A program made the position numbers and the translations under genes. DNA of 64,000 bases from Micromonospora trifolii (lineage in GTDB: Bacteria; Actinomycetota; Actinomycetes; Mycobacteriales; Micromonosporaceae), in contig NZ_JAKKFD010000038.1 of the NCBI RefSeq assembly GCF_022229005.1, forward strand, positions 36,244-100,243. Reading direction: 5' to 3'. Positions 24,637-32,727 of the stretch are shown here, piece by piece (positions within the stretch are counted from its first letter, which is position 1; each line of letters begins with the position of its first letter). Under the pieces are notes generated by a model. The model searched no databases. It was not told the origin of the DNA and saw nothing but the letters and a program-made list of their open reading frames with translations.

Positions 24637-26242
24637 CGCGTCGCCGGGTCCAACCGGGCTACGCATCGCGGGTGCGGCGACCGGAGCCGCTGTGGTGCTC
24701 GCCGTCGCGTTCCTCCTCGCGCCGCCGATGGGCACCGACCTCGCCGCCCAGGTGGCCCGTGCCGGGTTCACCGAGCGATACGGGGCCGCGCCGGTCGACT
24801 TCGGCTGGTACGGCGGCGTCAACCAGTACGGCTACAGCCTCTTCACCGCCCGGGTGGGCGCGCTGATCGGCGTGCGTCCGCTGGGCGCGGTCGCCGCCGT
24901 GGTCGGCGCCGCCGCGCTGGCTTGGCTGTTCACCCGCAACCGGGCCCGACGGCCGCTGCTGGCCGGCGTCCTCGGCGCTGTGGTGCTGATCGGCAACCTG
25001 GCGAGCGGTCGGATCACCTTCGCTGTCGGGTTGGCGTTCGGGCTGCTGGCGCTCTGCGCGGTCAGCGCGGAACGCCCACCGCGCTGGCTCCGGTTGACGC
25101 TCGCCGCCGGCTGCGCCGCCCTGGCCACGGCGGCCAGCCCGGTCGCCGGCCTGTTCACCGGGCTGGCCGGCGCGGCGCTGCTGCTGGGCGCCCTGCGAAC
25201 CGGTGACGGGCCGGGCCGACCGCTACCCGGAGGCTGGCGCGCCGAGCGACCACTGGCCGAGGGGTTCGTCCTGGCCGTGGCGCCCGCCGTCACGCTCGCC
25301 CCGATGGCGTTCGTCTTCGGCAATGGCGGCACCCAGCCGTACTCGGCCGAGTCGATGCGCATCAACGTCGCGCTCGCGGTGCTGGTGGCTGTCGTGCTGC
25401 CGCGTCGCCGCCGGGTGCTGCGCGTCGGCGCGGTGCTCACCGTGCTGCTCCTGATCGGGGCGTACTACCTGCCCAGCCCGATCGGTTCCAACGCGCTACG
25501 ACTGCCGATGCTGTTCGCCCTGCCAGTGCTGGCCGGGTACGCCGCGTTGCCGGGGCCGTGGCTGGCCGCGCTGCTCGCCGCGACAGTGTGGTGGCAGTCC
25601 CCGGTGATGACGAGCGACGTGACCCGGGCCGGCGCCCCGGAAAGCGCCGAAAGCTTCTACCAACCGCTCGTCGCCGAACTCGACCGGCGGCAGCCGGCCG
25701 GGCGGGTCGAGGTGGTGCCACTACGCGACCACTGGGAGTCCGCGTACCTGCCGCCGACAGTGCCACTGGCCCGGGGTTGGGAACGCCAGGTCGACAGCGA
25801 CCGCAACGCGCTGTTCTACGACGGCAACCTGAGCGCGCAGACGTACGAGCAGTGGCTACGGCACGAGGCCGTGACCTACGTGGTGCTCGCCCCGGACGCA
25901 CCCGCCGACCGGTGGGGCCGCGACGAGGCCGCGCTGATCCGGGCCGGCCTGCCGTACCTGCGGGAGGTCTGGCGAGACGCCACCTGGCAGATGTACGCAG
26001 TGGTCGATCCGACCCCGCTGGTCGGTGCCCCGGGTCAACTCGTCGCCGCCGACCGCGGCGCGGTCCGGCTGACCGCCACACCCGGGGACGTGCCGGTCCG
26101 GGTGCACTGGTCGCGCTGGCTCACGTTGAGCGGCCCGGACGGCTGCCTGCGACCGGGCGTGGACGGGTGGACCGAGGTGCGGGTCCGCGCCGCCGGCGAC
26201 TACTCGATCTCCAGCGGGCTGGCACCGGCGCGCCACTGCTGA
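24629..26242 (+). CDS. Polytopic membrane protein, GT-C-like, coupled to glnE
   Basis: A 537-residue protein with about ten hydrophobic segments in residues 10-320. A soluble, presumably extracytoplasmic C-terminal domain of about 200 residues follows (SFYQPLVAELDRRQPAGRVE to the end). The layout, with an early loop GWYGGVNQYGYSLFTARVG, resembles GT-C-type glycosyltransferases or their accessory proteins, but no DxD or similar catalytic motif can be pinned down. It overlaps the end of glnE by 8 bp, so it is translationally coupled. It is followed by two MptB-type mannosyltransferases, so a role in envelope glycan assembly is inferred. It was not recognised as any named family. Confidence 0.65.
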   Translation: MPDASPGPTGLRIAGAATGAAVVLAVAFLLAPPMGTDLAAQVARAGFTERYGAAPVDFGWYGGVNQYGYSLFTARVGALIGVRPLGAVAAVVGAAALAWLFTRNRARRPLLAGVLGAVVLIGNLASGRITFAVGLAFGLLALCAVSAERPPRWLRLTLAAGCAALATAASPVAGLFTGLAGAALLLGALRTGDGPGRPLPGGWRAERPLAEGFVLAVAPAVTLAPMAFVFGNGGTQPYSAESMRINVALAVLVAVVLPRRRRVLRVGAVLTVLLLIGAYYLPSPIGSNALRLPMLFALPVLAGYAALPGPWLAALLAATVWWQSPVMTSDVTRAGAPESAESFYQPLVAELDRRQPAGRVEVVPLRDHWESAYLPPTVPLARGWERQVDSDRNALFYDGNLSAQTYEQWLRHEAVTYVVLAPDAPADRWGRDEAALIRAGLPYLREVWRDATWQMYAVVDPTPLVGAPGQLVAADRGAVRLTATPGDVPVRVHWSRWLTLSGPDGCLRPGVDGWTEVRVRAAGDYSISSGLAPARHC

Positions 26243-26282
26243 ACCGTGCCTGCCGTCGGCCTCCCACCGACGGGCTGGCAGC

Positions 26283-27692
26283 ATGTCCGGCGTGCCCTCC
26301 CACCTCGCGCGCTGGACCGGCCTGGCCGGCTCGATGCTGCTCGCGCTCTCCGCTTTCCTCGGCGGCGCGTTCCCCAGCGGCCCCCTGCGCAGCACCCCGG
26401 TCAGCATCTGGCAGGGACCCAACGGCCCGCTGATCCTCGCCGCCTGGCTGGTCGGCACCGGCCTGATGGCGTACGCCTGGTGGGCGTTGCGCGACGGGGG
26501 ACCCTCGACGCGGTGGGCCCTGGTCACCGTCGGGCTCTGGCTGCTGCCGTTGCTGATCGCGCCACCCTTCGGCAGTCGGGACGTGTACGCGTACACCTGC
26601 CAGGGTGCCAGCTTCGTCGGCGGCATCAGCCCGTACGAGCAGGGCGTCTCCGCGCTGCCCTGCCCCTGGCTGGACACGGTCTCGGTCATCTGGCGCGACA
26701 CCCCGGCGCCGTACGGGCCGCTGTTCGTGCTGATCGCGGGCGCCGTGGTGAAGGCCACCGGTTCGCTGACCGCCAGCATCGTGCTGTTCCGTGCGCTGTC
26801 GCTGGTCGGAGTGGCCCTCACCGCGTGGGCTCTGCCGGCGCTGGCGCGTCGGGCCGGTGTGCCGGCGAAGCGGGCGGTGTGGCTGGCGTTGGGTTCCCCC
26901 CTGGTAGCCGCGCACCTGATCGGTGGACCCCACAACGACGTGCTGATGCTCGCCGCGCTGGTCGGTGGGCTGGCCGTGGTGGCGGCGCACCCGGGCCGGC
27001 GCGGAATGCTGCTGGTCGGCGGGCTGCTCCTCGGAGTCGCGGTGGCGATCAAGGTGACCGCCGTGGTGGTGGTGCCGTTCGCCGCGCTGGCGGCCACCGC
27101 CGGGCCGTACCGGATCCGCACGCTGATCCGCGACGGCGGCTGGGTGGTCGGCGGCACTGTCGCCAGCGTGGTCGGCGTGACAGTCGCCGGTGGGCTGGAC
27201 TTCGGCTGGGTCGGCGGGCTGTCCCAGGGTGGCGCCGCCATCGCCTGGACATCCCCGTCGACCGCGGTGGGGCAGACGGTCGGGTACGTCGCGGCGCTGT
27301 TCGGTGGTCACATCGACGCGCTGCCGGTCACCCGCGGGATCGCCGTGGTCCTCCTGGCCGTGCTGCTCGTCTGGCTCTGGTGGCGCGCTCGCACCCGCGA
27401 CCCGCTGTACCACGCCGGCCTCGCGCTCGCCCTCACCGTCGCGCTCGCCCCCGTCGTGCACCCCTGGTACTGGACCTGGCCGCTGTTCGTGCTGGCGGCC
27501 ACCGCCCAGCGCACCAGATGGTTCATAGTGGTCGCCCTGGTCGCGTCCTTCCTGGTGCTGCCCGACGGCACCGGGTTTCCCCGGTACACCAAGACGGTCG
27601 GGGCGCCACTGATGACGCTGTTGGTGATCGTGCTGGTCATCCGGTTGGTACGGTCGGCTCGGGCGGCCCGTCAGCCGGTCGCCGCCGATTGA
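26283..27692 (+). CDS. MptB-type polyprenol-phosphomannose alpha-1,6-mannosyltransferase
   Basis: A 469-residue GT-C membrane enzyme with about twelve hydrophobic segments. The conserved first periplasmic loop carries GSRDVYAYTCQGASFVGGIS followed by PY, with WRDTPAPYGPLFVLIAG after it. Conserved loops HLIGGPHNDVLML and VVHPWYWTWPL are also seen. MptB uses polyprenyl-phosphomannose on the outer membrane leaflet to extend the alpha-1,6-mannan core of lipomannan or related lipoglycans. The ATG at 26283 lies 40 bp after the previous gene. The next gene is a paralog, and the pair may add alternating or successive mannoses. Confidence 0.85.
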   Translation: MSGVPSHLARWTGLAGSMLLALSAFLGGAFPSGPLRSTPVSIWQGPNGPLILAAWLVGTGLMAYAWWALRDGGPSTRWALVTVGLWLLPLLIAPPFGSRDVYAYTCQGASFVGGISPYEQGVSALPCPWLDTVSVIWRDTPAPYGPLFVLIAGAVVKATGSLTASIVLFRALSLVGVALTAWALPALARRAGVPAKRAVWLALGSPLVAAHLIGGPHNDVLMLAALVGGLAVVAAHPGRRGMLLVGGLLLGVAVAIKVTAVVVVPFAALAATAGPYRIRTLIRDGGWVVGGTVASVVGVTVAGGLDFGWVGGLSQGGAAIAWTSPSTAVGQTVGYVAALFGGHIDALPVTRGIAVVLLAVLLVWLWWRARTRDPLYHAGLALALTVALAPVVHPWYWTWPLFVLAATAQRTRWFIVVALVASFLVLPDGTGFPRYTKTVGAPLMTLLVIVLVIRLVRSARAARQPVAAD

Positions 27693-27706
27693 GGGAAGGT
27701 GCGCCG

Positions 27707-29296
27707 GTGACCACTCCCGGCCCGCCCGTCTCGCCGCCGCCCGTCCCGCCGCCCTCCGTGACGTTGGCGGCCTCGCGTGCCCGGTATGTCGGCCTGGTCG
27801 GCGCGGTCCTGCTCGCCGTGGCCGGATACCTCGGCGGGGCGCTGCCCGACGCCCCGCTGGGCGTGACACCCGCGTCGATCTGGGAAGCCCCGGACGGCCC
27901 GGCGACGCTGACCTGCTGGCTGATCGGCACCGTGCTGCTGGTCGGGGCGTGGTGGTCACTGCGCGAGGGTGCGCCGTCGACCCGTTGGGCGTACGCCACC
28001 GCCGGGCTGTGGGCACTGCCGCTGCTGCTCGCGCCGCCGCTGGGCAGCCGGGACGTCTACTCGTACGCCTGCCAGGGTTGGACGTACGCGCACGGCGTCG
28101 ACCCGTACACAGTGGGGGTGGCGGCGGCGGGCTGCCCCTGGCTGGACACTGTGGCGCCGATCTGGCGGGACACCCCGGCGCCGTACGGGCCGGTGTTCGT
28201 CCTGCTCGCGGCGCTCGCCGTCGGCCTCGGCGGTGGGCTCACCGGCACCATCGTGGCGTTGCGCGTGATCGCCGTGGCGGGGCTGCTGCTGGCCGCGCTC
28301 TGCCTGCCCGCTCTGGCGCGGGCGGCCGGGGTTCCGGCCCGGCGGGCCGCCTGGTTGGCGCTGGCCGGTCCGCTGGTCGGCGTCCACCTGGTGGCCGGCG
28401 CGCACAACGACGCCGTGATGCTGGGCCTGCTGCTGTGTGGCCTGCTGGTCGTGGTCCGTCGACCGGGCCGGCCGGCGGAGCTGCTGCTGGCCGGAGCACT
28501 GCTCGGACTGGCGGTCACGGTGAAGGCCACCGCCGTGGTGGTGGTGCCGTTCGCCGTGCTGGCCGGGATGCCCGGCCGCTACACGGTACGGGCGTTGCTG
28601 CGCCACTGTGCCTGGCTGGCCGGCGGGCTGCTCGCCGCGCTGCTGGTCACCTCGGCGGTGTCCGGCCTCGGCTTCGGCTGGGTGGGCGGGCTGACCCACA
28701 GTGGCGACTCGGAACAGTGGACGTCACCACCCACCGCCGTGGGCTTCGTGGTCGACTACGCCGGCGCGCTGGTCGGCCGGGACCCGCAGGCGGTGCCGTT
28801 GGTCCGGGCGGTCGCGCTGCTGCTGCTCGTCGGAGTGCTGGTGGTGCTCTGGTGGCGGGCCTGGCAGACCCTGCGCGGGTCCAACGACGCCCGGCGGGTA
28901 GCGCGGGCGGAGGTGGCGGAGGTCGACGGGGCGCGGGTCGACGGGGCGCGGGTGGAGGTGGCGCGGGTGGAGGTGGCGCGTTCCCGGGTGGCGCTGCACG
29001 GCGCGGCGTTGGCGCTGGTCGCCACCGTCGTCCTGTCCCCGGTCTTCCACCCCTGGTACGCGACCTGGCCCCTGGCGCTGCTCGCGCTCACCGCCGCCCG
29101 TACGACATGGTTCGTGCTGCCCGCCGCAGCGGCAGCGTTCCTCGCCCTGCCCGACGGCACCAACCTGGCCCGCGTCACCAAGGCCCCCGGTGCCCTGGCC
29201 ATGACCGCCCTGCTCCTGACCGTGATGGTCCGCACCGCCCGCACCGCCCGCACCGCGCGCACCCTGCGCGCTCCCCGCGCCGCCCGCCGCCGTTGA
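27707..29296 (+). CDS. MptB-type mannosyltransferase, second copy
   Basis: A 529-residue paralog of the preceding enzyme with the same GT-C signatures: GSRDVYSYACQGWTYAHGVD, WRDTPAPYGPVFVLLAA, HLVAGAHNDAVML and VFHPWYATWPLALL. It is longer by a Pro-rich N-terminus (TTPGPPVSPPPVPPPSV), an in-frame repeat region near residue 405 and a basic tail with RTARTARTART. The GTG at 27707 follows GAGGGAAGG. It begins 14 bp after the first copy, clearly in one operon. The TGA stop is also the first part of the palindrome that follows. Substrate and linkage are assigned by family only. Confidence 0.83.
   Translation: MTTPGPPVSPPPVPPPSVTLAASRARYVGLVGAVLLAVAGYLGGALPDAPLGVTPASIWEAPDGPATLTCWLIGTVLLVGAWWSLREGAPSTRWAYATAGLWALPLLLAPPLGSRDVYSYACQGWTYAHGVDPYTVGVAAAGCPWLDTVAPIWRDTPAPYGPVFVLLAALAVGLGGGLTGTIVALRVIAVAGLLLAALCLPALARAAGVPARRAAWLALAGPLVGVHLVAGAHNDAVMLGLLLCGLLVVVRRPGRPAELLLAGALLGLAVTVKATAVVVVPFAVLAGMPGRYTVRALLRHCAWLAGGLLAALLVTSAVSGLGFGWVGGLTHSGDSEQWTSPPTAVGFVVDYAGALVGRDPQAVPLVRAVALLLLVGVLVVLWWRAWQTLRGSNDARRVARAEVAEVDGARVDGARVEVARVEVARSRVALHGAALALVATVVLSPVFHPWYATWPLALLALTAARTTWFVLPAAAAAFLALPDGTNLARVTKAPGALAMTALLLTVMVRTARTARTARTLRAPRAARRR
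28922..28981 (+). repeat. In-frame 15-bp tandem repeats inside the second MptB gene
   Basis: Four 15-bp units: two GTCGACGGGGCGCGG then two GTGGAGGTGGCGCGG (the last ending T). They encode VDGAR-VDGAR-VEVAR-VEVAR in a cytosolic loop between membrane segments. Whole-codon units mean copy-number change would keep the frame. Confidence 0.85.
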
Positions 29297-29349
29297 TCAT
29301 GAGGTTGACGAGGGCAATCTGGACGGAACGCCCCGCCAACCTCATGATC
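29295..29349. terminator. Inverted repeat GATCATGAGGTTG, overlapping the mptB stop
   Basis: Perfect 13-bp arms 29295-29307 and 29337-29349 around a 29-nt loop. The stop codon of the second MptB gene (29294-29296) overlaps the left arm. The arm sequence is shared, with one change, with 19736-19790. Confidence 0.78.
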
Positions 29350-29366
29350 GTCATAGTCGCGCGGTC

Positions 29367-29442
29367 AAGATCGCGCTCGAACGTGGATGTAGTGGTGTGC
29401 GACGCGGTCGAGGCCACTACATCCAGGATCGAGCACGATCTT
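29367..29442. repeat. Long palindrome, ATGTAGTGG family, copy 1
   Basis: Arms 29367-29395 and 29414-29442 pair over 29 bp with three mismatches. The right arm contains CCACTACATCCAGGATCGAG, identical to the right arm of the element at 33217-33288. It is in the same convergent gap as the preceding dyad. Confidence 0.82.
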
Positions 29443-29563
29443 GGGGAGGGAGGGCAGGCGGTGCGGTGCGGTGCAGGGCGGGACGGCGTGGGGCGGGGCA
29501 GGATGCGGCGGCGCCGGATGCCGAGGAGCGGGGGCCGGGGGCCGGATGGCCGGCGCCGGGGGG

Positions 29564-30547
29564 TTAAGCCCGTGCGCCGCAGGTGGGGCAGGGTTGGCCT
29601 GAGGGCTGGGGGCTGGAGGTTCGGCGGCTGCGCAACGCAACGGCCAGGAGCAGCGCGGCCGGACCGGCGAGCGCGACGGCGACAGCGGTCACGGCCAGTT
29701 CCGCGAAGGTGATGGCGCCGTACGCCGGGCCGAAGCTGTCTGCCAGGCCGGGCACCGCCAGGAAGCCGATGGGGGTGAGCAGTGTGACGAGCGCCCAACC
29801 GCCGCGGGTGTCCCCGCCCAGTGCCAGCCCGGTGGCCAGCAGAGCCCCGACGACCAGCAACAGTCCGCCGACGGTGGGCAGGAAGATCTCCAGGGTGGCG
29901 CCGTAGTAGGTGCCGACCGCATCCAAGCCCACCAGGAATTCCGTCGCCACCGCCGCCAACAGTGCGGACAGCGCCGGCGCGAGGCGGATCGCCCGGGAAG
30001 ATCGGTCGGGCAGGGCGAGCCCCAGCAGACCCAGGACCACCTGCGGCAGCAGCACCATCAGCGGCGGTCGGGGTGCGCCGAGCGCCGCGGCCACCGGTGG
30101 CAGCGCCACCGTGAGCAGGAGCGCGAAGGTGATGGCCCACCGGGCGACCCGGCTCGGCGCGACAGCGATCACCGCCGCCGCCAGCAGCCATGCCGCCCAC
30201 GCGACGACACCGAGCGAGACGAACGGGCCGACGTGGGGGACGCCCCACTCCACGGGCGGCGGATGCAGCTCTGCCGTACCCCAGACACCTGCCAGGGCGC
30301 TGGCGGTGACCAGGGCCAGCAGCGCCGCGAGGCGTACCCCCGGAATCAGGTCGGTGACGCCCGCGGCCCGCAGCCGCTGGCGGAGGCCGCCGAGCAGCAG
30401 GTCCGCGGCGTCGGCCGGCGCCGGCCAGCGTTGGGCAGGGGCGGCCAGGTCGAGGTAGGTACCGACGATTTCGGCGCCGCGGGTACGCCGGTATTCGGTG
30501 GGGTACGCGCGCAGCAGCCGGAGGTAGCGGCGTTCCAGATCGTTCAT
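29564..30547 (-). CDS. PadR-linked integral membrane protein
   Basis: A 327-residue protein. A soluble N-terminus MNDLERRYLRLLRAYPTEYR (continuing RTRGAEIVGTYL) is followed by about eight hydrophobic segments. The tail ends in PCPTCGARA, a CPxCG that could be a zinc knuckle half-site. The N-terminal motif is of the LERRYRRLLRLYP type that I associate with PadR-partner proteins (HAAS-like, by inference). The ATG overlaps the PadR stop (ATGA, 30544-30547), so the two are translated together. This pairing repeats the logic of the genes at 5111-7429, although the membrane proteins are not close paralogs. The function is unknown. Confidence 0.75.
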   Translation of the reverse strand: MNDLERRYLRLLRAYPTEYRRTRGAEIVGTYLDLAAPAQRWPAPADAADLLLGGLRQRLRAAGVTDLIPGVRLAALLALVTASALAGVWGTAELHPPPVEWGVPHVGPFVSLGVVAWAAWLLAAAVIAVAPSRVARWAITFALLLTVALPPVAAALGAPRPPLMVLLPQVVLGLLGLALPDRSSRAIRLAPALSALLAAVATEFLVGLDAVGTYYGATLEIFLPTVGGLLLVVGALLATGLALGGDTRGGWALVTLLTPIGFLAVPGLADSFGPAYGAITFAELAVTAVAVALAGPAALLLAVALRSRRTSSPQPSGQPCPTCGARA

Positions 30548-30909
30548 GCCAAGCCTCCGGCCGTGCGTGGGGTGGTCGGGAGGGCGGCGCGAGTCCGCTT
30601 GGACAGCCGGGCGGTGGCGGCTTCGACGTTGCGGCGCAGCCGCTCGGTCTCGGTGCTCAAGATGGTCTCGCCGCCGGGGGAGAGGCGGTAGTAGCGGCGC
30701 AGTCGGCCGTCCACCACCTCTTCCCGGTCGACCTCGACGAGGCCGGCGTCGACCAGCCGGTCGAGCGCCCCGTAGAGCGTTCCCGGGCGTAGCGACACGC
30801 GGTTGTCGGAGAGTGCGGCGACCTCACCGATCAGCCCGTAGCCGTGCATCGGCTGGGCGGCCAGCGCGGTGAGGATCAGGAACGTCGGTTCGCGGAGAGG
30901 TGTGTCCAC
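30544..30909 (-). CDS. PadR-family transcriptional regulator
   Basis: A 121-residue PadR protein: LREPTFLILTALAAQPMHGYGLIGEVAAL, then LRPGTLYGALDRLVDAGLVEVDREEVVDGRLRRYYRLSPGG, and a C-terminal dimerisation helix. It probably represses its own two-gene operon with the overlapping membrane-protein gene. The GTG at 30909 has TATATT (complement of 30916-30921) 6 nt upstream and no ribosome site, so it is probably leaderless. The AT-rich stretch around it may also be the PadR operator. It is downstream of the glnA terminator on the same strand. Confidence 0.88.
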   Translation of the reverse strand: MDTPLREPTFLILTALAAQPMHGYGLIGEVAALSDNRVSLRPGTLYGALDRLVDAGLVEVDREEVVDGRLRRYYRLSPGGETILSTETERLRRNVEAATARLSKRTRAALPTTPRTAGGLA

Positions 30910-30959
30910 GCGAGCAATATATCGGACGCGAAGGCATGCCGGGGGGCGCGCACAGCGAA

Positions 30960-30995
30960 CCGGGCCGGCTCCGCGGTGAAGCGGAGCCGGCCCGG
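30960..30995 (-). terminator. glnA terminator hairpin
   Basis: A perfect 15-bp stem (30960-30974 and 30981-30995, core GGGCCGGCTCCGC) with a 6-nt loop, 46 bp after the glnA stop. Nearby, GACTGCTCAGCAGTC occurs twice (31009-31023 and 31035-31049), the second copy covering the glnA stop codon. Confidence 0.78.
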
Positions 30996-31040
30996 CCGGT
31001 GTTCCAGCGACTGCTCAGCAGTCGTCGTGCATCTGACTGC

Positions 31041-32465
31041 TCAGCAGTCGTAGTACATGGCGAACTCGTGCGGGGTCGGGCGCAGGCGCACCGGGTCGAC
31101 CTCGTTGGCGCGCTTCCAGTCGACCCAGGTGGAGATCAGGTCGGGGGTGAAGACGCCGCCGTCGAGCAGGTAGTCGTGGTCGGCCTCCAGCGAGTCGAGC
31201 ACGGCCGGCAGCGAGCCCGGCACCTGCTTGACGTCGCCCCACTCCTCCGGCGGGAGGTCGTAGAGGTCCTTGTCGATCGGCGTCGGCGGCTCCATCTTGC
31301 TCTTGATGCCGTCCAGGCCGGCCATCATCATGGCCGAGAAGGCCAGGTAGACGTTGGCCGACGGGTCCGGAACGCGGAACTCGACGCGCTTGGCCTTGGC
31401 GTTGCTGCCGGTCACCGGGATGCGGGTGCAGGCGGAGCGGTTGCGCTGCGAGTAGACCAGGTTGACCGGCGCCTCGTAGCCCGGCACCAGGCGACGGTAC
31501 GAGTTGACCGTCGGGTTGGTGAAGGCCAGCAGCGACGGCGCGTGGTGCAGCAGGCCACCGATGTACCAGCGGGCCATGTCGGACAGGCCGGCGTAGCCGG
31601 TCTCGTCGTAGAACAGCGGCTCACCGTTGAGCCAGAGGCTCTGGTGGGTGTGCATGCCGGAGCCGTTGTCGCCGAAGAGCGGCTTGGGCATGAAGGTAGC
31701 GGTCTTGCCGTTGGCCCACGCCTCGTTCTTCACGATGTACTTGAAGAGCTGGAGCTGGTCGCCGGCGTGCAGCAGGGTGGAGAACCGGTAGTTGATCTCG
31801 GACTGGCCGGCGGTGCCCACCTCGTGGTGCGAGCGCTCCACGTTGAAGCCGGTGTCGACGAGGCGGCGCACGATCGAGTCACGCAGGTCGGCGTAGTGGT
31901 CGACCGGCGGGACGGGGAAGTAGCCGCCCTTGTACGCGGTCTTGTAGCCGAGGTTGCCGCCCGCCTCTTCGCGGCCGGTGTTCCAGGCGCCCTCGATCGA
32001 GTCGATGTAGTAGAACGACTGGTGCGCCGAGGTCTCGTGGCGGATCGAGTCGAAGATGTAGAACTCCGCCTCGGCACCGAAGTAGGCGGTGTCGGCGATG
32101 CCGCTCGCCGCCAGGTACGCCTCGGCCTTCTTCGCCACGTTGCGCGGGTCGCGGCTGTAGGCCTCGCGGGTGAACGGGTCGTGGATGAAGAAGTTGAGCG
32201 CGAGCGTCTTCTGCGCGCGGAACGGGTCGATGAACGCGGTGGCGACATCCGGGAGCAGGAGCATGTCCGACTCGTGGATCGCCTGGAAACCGCGGATCGA
32301 CGAACCGTCGAACGCGAGGCCGTCGGTGAAGAGGTCGTCGTTGACGGACTCGACCGGCAGGTTGAAGTGCTGCATCACGCCGGGCAGGTCACAGAAACGA
32401 ACGTCGACGAACTTCACGTCCTCGTTCTTGAGGTATCGCAGCAGTTCCTCGGGATTGGCGAACAC
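31041..32465 (-). CDS. glnA: Glutamine synthetase, type I
   Basis: A 474-residue GlnA1, the main ammonia-assimilating enzyme (glutamate + NH3 + ATP to glutamine), a cytosolic dodecamer. Signatures: DGLAFDGSSIRGFQAIHESD, FGAEAEFYIFD, GDNGSGMHTHQSLW and NLVYSQRNRSACTRIPVTGS. The adenylylation site KDLYDLPPEEW (Tyr at about 402) is intact, so GlnE encoded at 21616 can regulate it. The GTG at 32465 was chosen over the upstream ATG at 32486 because AGGAGG lies just ahead of it (32470-32475) and the length matches the M. tuberculosis enzyme. A bipartite GlnR-like box lies 80 nt upstream. Confidence 0.97.
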   Translation of the reverse strand: MFANPEELLRYLKNEDVKFVDVRFCDLPGVMQHFNLPVESVNDDLFTDGLAFDGSSIRGFQAIHESDMLLLPDVATAFIDPFRAQKTLALNFFIHDPFTREAYSRDPRNVAKKAEAYLAASGIADTAYFGAEAEFYIFDSIRHETSAHQSFYYIDSIEGAWNTGREEAGGNLGYKTAYKGGYFPVPPVDHYADLRDSIVRRLVDTGFNVERSHHEVGTAGQSEINYRFSTLLHAGDQLQLFKYIVKNEAWANGKTATFMPKPLFGDNGSGMHTHQSLWLNGEPLFYDETGYAGLSDMARWYIGGLLHHAPSLLAFTNPTVNSYRRLVPGYEAPVNLVYSQRNRSACTRIPVTGSNAKAKRVEFRVPDPSANVYLAFSAMMMAGLDGIKSKMEPPTPIDKDLYDLPPEEWGDVKQVPGSLPAVLDSLEADHDYLLDGGVFTPDLISTWVDWKRANEVDPVRLRPTPHEFAMYYDC

Positions 32466-32523
32466 ACATCCTCCTGGCACGTCCACGGGGTGGCTAGGCT
32501 TCTGGCGACGCTAGGGCCAAGCG

Positions 32524-32561
32524 GTTGCCCGGCCATGTCTTGAGTGTTTCTGCCGTGTTAC
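32524..32561 (-). promoter_or_regulatory. Bipartite GlnR-like box upstream of glnA
   Basis: On the minus strand: GTAAC-N6-GAAAC (a-site, 32561 to 32546), then 6 nt, then GACAT-N6-GCAAC (b-site, to 32524). The a-site matches the gTnAC-n6-GaAAc GlnR consensus fully; the b-site matches weakly in its first half and well in its second. The a-site ends exactly 80 nt before the glnA GTG. Nitrogen-dependent activation by GlnR is inferred from Streptomyces practice. Confidence 0.7.
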
Positions 32562-32727
32562 GTCCCTCGCGGAGCGTCAGCGACGCTCCTGTCCACGCAC
32601 TCAGCCTGCGCGAACGCCGTACCGGCTGGGCCAGTGTAATGACATCTGATGCCTTTGGCCCGAATCGGCACGCAGTGGTGGCGACACCCGGCAGCGCCTC
32701 ATCCGGGCGCGGATACCCTTGATCGCT

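Noticed and set aside
23000..30000. Secondary-metabolite biosynthetic cluster around the MptB genes
   Set aside because: No PKS, NRPS, terpene cyclase or tailoring set is present; the genes fit envelope glycan assembly.
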